Shown here piece by piece: positions 6,830-10,988 of a DNA stretch of 10,988 nucleotides. The notes below the pieces were generated by a model, which was given only the letters and a program-made list of their open reading frames with translations, searched no databases and had not been told where the DNA came from. Numbering within the stretch: the first letter of the stretch is position 1; every line of letters begins with the position of its first letter. The translations under genes and the position numbers were made by a program. This stretch comes from Microcaldota archaeon. Lineage in GTDB: Archaea > Micrarchaeota > Micrarchaeia > Anstonellales > Bilamarchaeaceae. The DNA is taken from the NCBI GenBank assembly GCA_013425425.1, contig JACCLJ010000078.1, positions 1 through 10,988 of the forward strand. Direction: 5' to 3'.

Positions 6830-6846
6830 AGGTTTATAAATATATT
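6830..6846 (-). promoter_or_regulatory. Probable TATA box for the coiled-coil gene
   Basis: On the minus strand, a TATATTTATAAACC-like element lies about 55-60 bases before the ATG at 6780. It predicts a start near 6812 and a leader of about 30 nt. It also argues that the coiled-coil gene is transcribed separately from L10e, which ends 137 bases upstream. Confidence 0.5.
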
Positions 6847-6917
6847 ACCACATTCGACCACGAATGTATACTGCTGCAACGAATAGAACGAGGGACAAAA
6901 TAGGACAAAGAGAAAGG

Positions 6918-7433
6918 CTAAGCCACGGCAACGCTATATTTTCCGGACAGCTTCCTCATGGCGCGCACCATGGCCAGATTTACCGCCTCAAGATTGGCCT
7001 TATGCGTTCTTATGGTGAATACTATCTTGCCCTTGTCTATCCTGGCCGCCCTGTCGACGGGCCTGCCGAACGACTGCCTCATTCCCTTCTGGAGACGGTC
7101 CGCACCTGCTCCGGAAATCATCTTATTCTCCCTTATGATGTGGTGGGGATAGAGCTTTACAAGCATGAAATAGCCAGTCGGCCCGAGACTCTTTTCCAGT
7201 TGCTTGTTTGCGGACTGCCTCGCGCTTTCTATCGCGTTGTCCCTTACGATTATGTCCTGCTTTGAAACGAGATGCGCCGTGAGGTCGTATTCCGGCTTGT
7301 CCGCGCCCATCCTGTACTGGTGCAAATCGGCATGCGGCATTACCTTGACATACGATTTTTTCGGTTTCCTTGAAAACCGGGTCCATGCGACCTTGTCCGG
7401 ATCCCTAAACGATCTTGCTGGCCTTATTCCCAT
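6918..7433 (-). CDS. rpl10e: Large-subunit ribosomal protein L10e (uL16)
   Basis: The 171-aa protein matches archaeal/eukaryotic L10e (the uL16 family) in length and character. It opens with the RPAR segment (MGIRPARSF) and contains YDLTAHLVSKQDIIVRDNAIESARQSANKQLEKSLG. The central PHHIIRENKMISGAGADRLQKGMRQSFGRPVDRAARI is the conserved loop region that reaches toward the tRNA sites of the large subunit. The C-terminal part, GKIVFTIRTHKANLEAVNLAMVRAMRKLSGK, completes the fold. The start follows GGTGAA (7439-7444). A TATA-like element lies at 7496-7504, so it is probably its own transcription unit, downstream of and codirectional with ppcA. Confidence 0.93.
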   Translation of the reverse strand: MGIRPARSFRDPDKVAWTRFSRKPKKSYVKVMPHADLHQYRMGADKPEYDLTAHLVSKQDIIVRDNAIESARQSANKQLEKSLGPTGYFMLVKLYPHHIIRENKMISGAGADRLQKGMRQSFGRPVDRAARIDKGKIVFTIRTHKANLEAVNLAMVRAMRKLSGKYSVAVA

Positions 7434-7495
7434 AAATGTTCACCTAAGAGTTTATCATCTGCAAACAACAGGAATTACTATTCTGATGCATTAAG

Positions 7496-7504
7496 TTTTA
7501 AAAA
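7496..7504 (-). promoter_or_regulatory. Probable TATA box for L10e
   Basis: TTTTTAAAA read on the minus strand lies about 65 bases before the L10e ATG and just before the end of the PEP carboxylase gene. It predicts a transcript start near 7474. Confidence 0.45.
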
Positions 7505-7511
7505 CATCCCG

Positions 7512-8972
7512 TCATCCGAGGAAGCCCCGTATCCATCCCGCCCGCAGGATATCCTCCTCCACGGGCATCTGCTTTTCAAGGTTCTTCACTATTATCCTGG
7601 TGACCGTGCTGTGCGGCCTGTTTTCCTCATATTCCATTCCGAGTTCCAGTACCCTGGCGACGCTATTTTGTATCTCCCTGGGAAAGTATTTCATGTTCTC
7701 TTTGTTCAGGTACTGCAGCGAGGTTGCCATATCCTTTCGGAAATTCGGGTAAACCTCCTCCACGATTTCTATGTCCTTTCCGCCCAATGCGCCAAGCCCG
7801 AGAATCTCCGGGGGAAGGCCGTAGGAATAAAGCGCGGCGCAGAATTTTATCGCCCGCGGCAGGTGTATCCCCTTCGAGCTGCGGGAGTATCCGAACAGGC
7901 CGACGTGCAGCTTTCTCATTCTCCTTTCCGGAACGTAAGCCGCCATGCGGTTTATCATGTCCGCCATCAGGGAAATCTCCTTTTCGTATGCCATGCCCAC
8001 CTTGTCGAGCACCGGCATTATCCTTTCCTCCTCAACCTGAATCGGTTTTCCCCTGCCCTTTTTTTCTATGCCCTCAACCGCCTTCCTTACCTCCTCCTCA
8101 TCGTTGTCATATTTGAAAGACGACTGGATCGTGAACGTATGCACGGACGGATAGCCGCGCAGTATGTGCTCATAATCCCGCGGCCTGAAATTCCCGCGGA
8201 ACGGGGCAGAGCCGCAGCCGAGTATTGGCAGGACATCCGCGGACATCTCTTCCGCAGCTTTCTCTATCTTGTCGAGCGCGGTTTTTATTATCAGGACTGC
8301 GCCGAGCGAAGAATAGTTCAGGGCGGTATCGCTCCTCGCTATCCAGAATCTCAGATGCTCGTCCTTCGTTTCCTTCAGGTATTTTTTGATTATCGCATCG
8401 GATTCGAGTATCGCATCCTTCGTCTCAACCAGAGGTATCACTCCGATGTCCTTCGGTTCGATTTTTCCAATCCAGTCCTTCACCTTCTCATCAACGAGCA
8501 CATTGTTTTCTATTCCGGAGATGAAATTCCTGTAGAAATATCTCACCTTGAGCGCGTCCTTTTCCGAAGAGCACATAGGCACCGCGACCTCGAAAACGGG
8601 GACGACGCCCCGCTCGTAGAAAAGCGAGGCGGTGTCGCTGCTTCTCGCGATGCTCATCAGGGTTTCGACAAGAACCTTCCCTTCGGTTTTTTCCACAGCC
8701 GGATTCGGGACCCGGAGAGTCAGCCTCAGGTCCTCGCCCAGCGTCTTTTTCCTGAAATAGGTTTCGTATCTGGACAGCAGCTTTTTCACCACGAAATTGT
8801 CCACTTCCTTGCCTTCATAATCCCAGAGCTGCTCGCTGCACTTGAGATGCGAATAGACGTAGAACGCCTCCTTTATCTCGTCCTCCCATTCCATGACGTT
8901 TCCGTCGCAGAAGAAAGGCTGGCGCACATTGTCTGGATGCTGCGTTGACATCACTCTTGGTACCGCTCCCAT
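7512..8972 (-). CDS. ppcA: Phosphoenolpyruvate carboxylase, archaeal type
   Basis: This 486-aa enzyme belongs to the archaeal-type PEP carboxylase family (EC 4.1.1.31), which is about half the length of the bacterial/plant enzyme. It condenses PEP and bicarbonate to oxaloacetate, an anaplerotic step feeding aspartate and partial citric-acid-cycle synthesis. Family signatures are MSTQHPDN at the N-terminus, LPILGCGSAPFRGNFRPRD in the middle, and HVGLFGYSRSSKGIHLPRAI toward the C-terminus, where it binds substrate. The chosen ATG gives seven residues before MSTQHPDN, as usual for the family; an internal ATG at that methionine is less likely. The gene reads codirectionally with the tRNA-Arg gene upstream and has its own TATA-like element. 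I see no interruption. Confidence 0.95.
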   Translation of the reverse strand: MGAVPRVMSTQHPDNVRQPFFCDGNVMEWEDEIKEAFYVYSHLKCSEQLWDYEGKEVDNFVVKKLLSRYETYFRKKTLGEDLRLTLRVPNPAVEKTEGKVLVETLMSIARSSDTASLFYERGVVPVFEVAVPMCSSEKDALKVRYFYRNFISGIENNVLVDEKVKDWIGKIEPKDIGVIPLVETKDAILESDAIIKKYLKETKDEHLRFWIARSDTALNYSSLGAVLIIKTALDKIEKAAEEMSADVLPILGCGSAPFRGNFRPRDYEHILRGYPSVHTFTIQSSFKYDNDEEEVRKAVEGIEKKGRGKPIQVEEERIMPVLDKVGMAYEKEISLMADMINRMAAYVPERRMRKLHVGLFGYSRSSKGIHLPRAIKFCAALYSYGLPPEILGLGALGGKDIEIVEEVYPNFRKDMATSLQYLNKENMKYFPREIQNSVARVLELGMEYEENRPHSTVTRIIVKNLEKQMPVEEDILRAGWIRGFLG

Positions 8973-9007
8973 CTTGACCCTCGCTCTCTTTTACTACACT
9001 AACATAC

Positions 9008-9017
9008 ATATATTAAA
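9008..9017 (-). promoter_or_regulatory. Probable TATA box for ppcA
   Basis: TTTAATATAT on the minus strand lies about 40 bases before the ppcA ATG, between that gene and the 3' end of tRNA-Arg. The T-run directly after the tRNA (9021-9024) may end the tRNA transcript. Confidence 0.5.
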
Positions 9018-9038
9018 AATAAAACGCCCCGGCCGCGA

Positions 9039-9074
9039 TTTCCAGTTTCCGGTTTCCCATTTCGGGTTCCGGCC
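9039..9074 (-). other. tRNA-Arg intron 2 (T-loop, 59/60), 36 nt
   Basis: The outer helix is the T-stem itself. The central helix TTCA pairs with TGGA (one wobble), and the three-base bulges are AAG and AAT. The inner hairpin has CCGG/CCGG and CCC/GGG stems. Excision joins TTCAAA to T, giving the archaeal consensus T-loop. The site is identical to that of tRNA-Trp intron 4. Confidence 0.85.
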
Positions 9075-9112
9075 TTTGAACACGGATTCGTAGCTCCGCA
9101 AGCTACCGTCCT

Positions 9113-9135
9113 TTCTGTGGTGCGTGCAAACACCT
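9113..9135 (-). other. tRNA-Arg intron 1 (D-loop, 20a/21), 23 nt
   Basis: The intron hairpin GGTG/CACC (9134-9131 with 9123-9120) has an eight-base loop. The exon side CTG pairs with intron CAG, extended by a G-A mismatch. The flanking three-base bulges are ACA and AAA, so this is a relaxed BHB. Excision restores the D-loop and the GGAC half of the D-stem. The exact boundaries could move by a base or two. Confidence 0.72.
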
Positions 9136-9160
9136 GTCCAGGTTAGACTACCGGGGCGGC

Positions 9161-9200
9161 AACAGTATATTTAAATACCTATATCATTTAAATAATTCTC
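9161..9200. promoter_or_regulatory. Divergent AT-rich promoter region
   Basis: Two TTTAAAT-containing elements (about 9169-9176 and 9187-9194), with TATATC/GATATA between them, sit between the tRNA-Arg gene (-) and the zinc-ribbon operon (+). The GATATAG portion is near -26 of tRNA-Arg on the minus strand. Either TTTAAAT element could serve the plus-strand operon and give a leader of some 50-70 nt. Which element serves which direction cannot be settled by eye. Confidence 0.5.
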
Positions 9201-9264
9201 CATAAGCGTTCACATTCTGTTATGCGTTTTGCGTTCAGATGAATTGTTCAGATTAACAGGTGGT

Positions 9265-9414
9265 ATGTTGAGAAGATGCATAAGCTGCGGCAGGAATACA
9301 AAAGAGTTTGCGGAATTTCCCTGCCCCAATTGCGCCGAGAAAGTAGTCAGGTGCAACTATTGCAGGGAAAACCGGGTAAAATACGCATGTCCATGCGGAT
9401 TTAGCGGTCCTTAG
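9265..9414 (+). CDS. Small zinc-ribbon protein (HVO_2753-like)
   Basis: This 49-aa protein carries four CxxC/CxC-type knuckles: CISC near residue 5, CPNC near 21, CNYC near 31 and CPC near the C-terminus. The set is enough for two zinc sites in a double ribbon. Archaeal proteins of this kind (the HVO_2753 family, formerly DUF1610) are often encoded next to aEF-1beta, as here, and are presumed to act in RNA or ribosome contact. The role here is inference. The ATG at 9265 directly follows GGTGGT; an in-frame TTG at 9229 would add 12 residues with no matching ribosome-binding site. The stop TAG supplies the first G of the GGTG motif of the next gene. Confidence 0.8.
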   Translation: MLRRCISCGRNTKEFAEFPCPNCAEKVVRCNYCRENRVKYACPCGFSGP

Positions 9415-9422
9415 GTGTCATG

Positions 9423-9680
9423 ATGGCTGAATACAACGTTGCGGCAAAAATAAAGATTTACGTCGACGAACCGGCAGCGATAGAAAAGGTCAAAAAAGCG
9501 ATCGGCAAGCTTGCAAAGGTGCAGAATGCCGTTGAAGAGGACGTGGGTTTCGGGATAAAGACGCTGAAGATAACCGTCCTGTTCGATGATTCCAAGGGAG
9601 GCACGGACGCCCTCGAAGAAAAGATACGGGCGCTGGAGCATGTCAGCCAGACCGAAGTTGAAAGCGTAACGAGAATTTAG
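9423..9680 (+). CDS. ef1b: Translation elongation factor aEF-1beta (GDP/GTP exchange factor)
   Basis: An 85-aa protein matching archaeal EF-1beta, which exchanges GDP for GTP on aEF-1alpha during elongation. The family pattern is clear: a beta strand AEYNVAAKIKIYVDE, a Lys-rich helix, the EDVGFGIKTLKITVLFDD segment, and the GGTDALEEKIRALEHVSQTEVESVTRI end. The ferredoxin-like size of about 85-90 residues is normal. Two adjacent ATGs (9420 and 9423) are possible; I took the second because it gives the better spacing from GGTG at 9414-9417, and the difference is one residue. It is the second gene of a compact run with zinc ribbon, uS13 and uS4, each start preceded by GGTG at the previous stop. 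Confidence 0.9.
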   Translation: MAEYNVAAKIKIYVDEPAAIEKVKKAIGKLAKVQNAVEEDVGFGIKTLKITVLFDDSKGGTDALEEKIRALEHVSQTEVESVTRI

Positions 9681-9688
9681 GTGAATTC

Positions 9689-10378
9689 ATGGGCAAAAAG
9701 GAAAAGATCAAACCGAAAAAAGAAACTGCTGAAAAAACGGAGAAGGCGGAAAAGCAGGCAAAGCCGCCTCCGCCAAAACCGGTGAAAAAAGTCGAGAAGG
9801 TCGAGGAAGGCCTTAGGGGCATAGTCCGAATAGCCGGAAAGGATATGGGCGGAAATCTCCCGCTGAAGCGGGCACTCACGGCAGTCAGGGGCTTCGGCCC
9901 TACGATGGCACGCACGGCCACGCTCGTGCTGGAAAGGGAGCTGGGTTTCAAGTCGACGATGAGGGTGGGCGAACTTTCGGACGAGCAGGTCGAGAAAATC
10001 GACAGCATACTTTACGCCCTCCAGGATTACGGAGTTCCTTCCTATCTCATGAACAGGAGGGGCGACATGGTTACCGGCAAGGATATGCACGTGATAATGA
10101 ACGACCTTGCATTCGCGACGACACAGGATATAGACCGGGAGAAAAAACTCTACACCTGGAAAGGATTCAGGCACTCTTATGGAAAGAAAGTGAGGGGGCA
10201 GAGGACGAGAAACACGGGACGCAAAGGCATGGCACTGGGTGTCATGAGAAAGGCGATACTCGCACAGCAGAAAGCTGCAACGGCCGGCAAGGCCGGCGGA
10301 GGGAAGCCCGGTGCAGCAGCACCGGCAGCAGCACCTGCAGCGGCACCCCCGGCCGCGGCGGCAAAGGCCAAGAAATAG
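9689..10378 (+). CDS. rps13: Small-subunit ribosomal protein uS13 with extended N- and C-termini
   Basis: The core (residues about 42-195) is archaeal uS13: GIVRIAGKDMGGNLPLKRALTAVRGFGPTMARTATLV (helix-two-turn-helix), then SYLMNRRGDMVTGKDMHVI, and the basic YTWKGFRHSYGKKVRGQRTRNTGRKG tail that contacts 16S rRNA at the subunit head. At 229 aa it is well above the usual archaeal size of about 150. The excess is an N-terminal Lys/Glu/Pro tract (about 40 residues) and a C-terminal Ala/Pro-rich tail. The start lies six bases after GGTGA, which overlaps the stop of aEF-1beta. Next is uS4, as in the usual archaeal S13-S4-S11 cluster. Confidence 0.93.
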   Translation: MGKKEKIKPKKETAEKTEKAEKQAKPPPPKPVKKVEKVEEGLRGIVRIAGKDMGGNLPLKRALTAVRGFGPTMARTATLVLERELGFKSTMRVGELSDEQVEKIDSILYALQDYGVPSYLMNRRGDMVTGKDMHVIMNDLAFATTQDIDREKKLYTWKGFRHSYGKKVRGQRTRNTGRKGMALGVMRKAILAQQKAATAGKAGGGKPGAAAPAAAPAAAPPAAAAKAKK

Positions 10379-10388
10379 GTGACGATGC

Positions 10389-10976
10389 ATGGGAGACCCG
10401 AGAAGATTCAGGAATAAATCCGAAAGGCCGAAGCGGCTGTGGGACAAGGACAGGATAACCCAGGACAAGGAGCTCAAGACGCAGTATGGGCTGAAAAATT
10501 CAGGCGAAATATGGAAGTCGGCCGCGGAGCTCAAGAAATACCGGCGTGAGGCGCGAAGGCTCCTTTCGCTCAGCGCGGAAGAGCGCGAAAGGGACGTGGG
10601 CAAAATCCTCACCAAGCTCGCAAGGCTGGGAATAATGAAAAAGGGCAGCATCGTAGACGATATCCTTTCGCTCGGAGTCAGGGACGTACTCGAGAGAAGG
10701 CTGCAGACCGTCGTCGTAAGGAAGGGCCTTGCGAAGACGATGAGGCAGTCAAGGCAGCTCATAACCCATGGTTTCATAGGAGTAAATTCGAAGAAGATTA
10801 CGATACCGAGCTATCTTGTTGAAGCATCCGAGGAAAACGGGCTTTCATATATCAAGCCGTTCGACATCAACGCCGGCCTTGAGGAAGAGCCGAAAGACGC
10901 TGAAAAGGAGAGTAAAAAAAGCGAGGCGCCGCCCCCGGCTGAAAAAGCCGAACCGGCTCCGGAAGGAAGCAAATAA
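10389..10976 (+). CDS. rps4: Small-subunit ribosomal protein uS4
   Basis: The 195-aa protein is archaeal uS4. It opens MGDPRRFRNKSERPKRLW, has the helical basic segment ELKKYRREARRLLSL, and then the S4 RNA-binding domain (about residues 103-150: DVLERRLQTVVVRKGLAKTMRQSRQLITHGFIGVNSKKITIPSYLV). It binds 16S rRNA early in 30S assembly. The last 30 or so residues are a Lys/Glu/Pro/Ala tract beyond the usual end. An ATG at 10385 is out of frame; the ATG at 10389 follows GGTGACG (GGTGA starts at the uS13 stop). A GGTG motif after the stop (10978-10981) implies another gene, probably uS11, just past the window edge. Confidence 0.93.
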   Translation: MGDPRRFRNKSERPKRLWDKDRITQDKELKTQYGLKNSGEIWKSAAELKKYRREARRLLSLSAEERERDVGKILTKLARLGIMKKGSIVDDILSLGVRDVLERRLQTVVVRKGLAKTMRQSRQLITHGFIGVNSKKITIPSYLVEASEENGLSYIKPFDINAGLEEEPKDAEKESKKSEAPPPAEKAEPAPEGSK

Positions 10977-10988
10977 CGGTGGATTTTC

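Larger units (their letters stand above)
9025..9157 (-). tRNA. tRNA-Arg (anticodon GCG) interrupted by two introns
   Basis: Excising two introns gives a 74-nt cloverleaf from exons 9157-9136, 9112-9075 and 9038-9025. The acceptor stem GCCCCGG (9157-9151) pairs fully with CCGGGGC (9032-9026), and the discriminator is G73 (9025). U8 and A9 are followed by the D-stem GTCT/GGAC and a D-loop containing G18G19 and A21. The anticodon stem GTAGC/GCTAC closes the seven-base loop TTGCGGA, with anticodon GCG at 9099-9097 reading the Arg codon CGC. The variable loop is GAAT, so A15-T48 forms a proper Levitt pair. The T-stem CCGTG/CGCGG has one T-G wobble and closes the consensus TTCAAAT loop. CCA is not encoded. 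Both introns are at non-canonical positions and the usual 37/38 site is empty, so standard settings of a tRNA finder could miss it. Confidence 0.9.

Noticed and set aside
6781..6879. N-terminal extension of the coiled-coil protein to an ATG at 6879
   Set aside because: It reads through a TATA-like element, and the internal ATG at 6780 has a good GGTGGG site.
7611..8948. Long plus-strand ORF opposite ppcA
   Set aside because: It is a shadow of a clear PEP carboxylase, with Arg/Leu/His-rich composition typical of antisense frames.
9677..10777. Long minus-strand ORF opposite uS13/uS4
   Set aside because: It is antisense to two unmistakable ribosomal proteins; its Ser/Cys-rich composition is an artefact.
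1..10988. CRISPR array, insertion sequence or prophage
   Set aside because: No spaced direct repeats, transposase or terminal inverted repeats are visible; the only mobile-type gene is the LAGLIDADG endonuclease.

Overview
This window comes from an archaeal chromosome. The evidence is an archaeal-type PEP carboxylase, ribosomal protein L10e, aEF-1beta, the uS13-uS4 gene order, TATA-like promoters, and a recurring GGTG(A) ribosome-binding motif just upstream of the starts. Two tRNA genes are broken by several small bulge-helix-bulge (BHB) introns at non-canonical positions, and the two adjacent ribosomal proteins carry low-complexity tails. Together these suggest a DPANN lineage of the Micrarchaeota/ARMAN kind. 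That placement is an inference; the intron style also occurs in Thermoproteales.

Layout. Positions 1-249 hold no convincing gene but are dense in hairpins, two of which are mutually exclusive and lead up to the next ribosome-binding site. Positions 250-1197 (+) encode an AT-rich, probably acquired LAGLIDADG homing endonuclease. At 1255-1464 (+) lies a gene that other annotation would probably miss: tRNA-Trp(CCA) split into five exons by four introns (18, 41, 39 and 39 nt), which leave a 73-nt cloverleaf. Next come an exported, sequon-rich FKBP-type foldase lipoprotein (1517-2299) and, directly behind it, a P2A-type Ca2+ pump (2309-4927). A convergent AT-rich terminator region separates these from the minus-strand genes.

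Minus strand: a winged-helix plus long coiled-coil protein of unknown role (4954-6780), ribosomal protein L10e/uL16 (6918-7433), PEP carboxylase PpcA (7512-8972), and a second multi-intron tRNA, tRNA-Arg(GCG) (9025-9157), with introns in the D-loop and T-loop.

Plus strand from 9265: a tightly spaced translation operon of a small zinc-ribbon protein, aEF-1beta, uS13 and uS4. It probably continues past the window edge, because a GGTG motif follows the uS4 stop.

The most notable signal is the pair of heavily fragmented tRNA genes. Both have an intron at the same T-loop site (59/60), flanked by the same TTCAAA and T, and a homing endonuclease gene lies just upstream of one of them. The ordinary genes cover translation, anaplerotic carbon fixation, Ca2+ export and folding outside the membrane.
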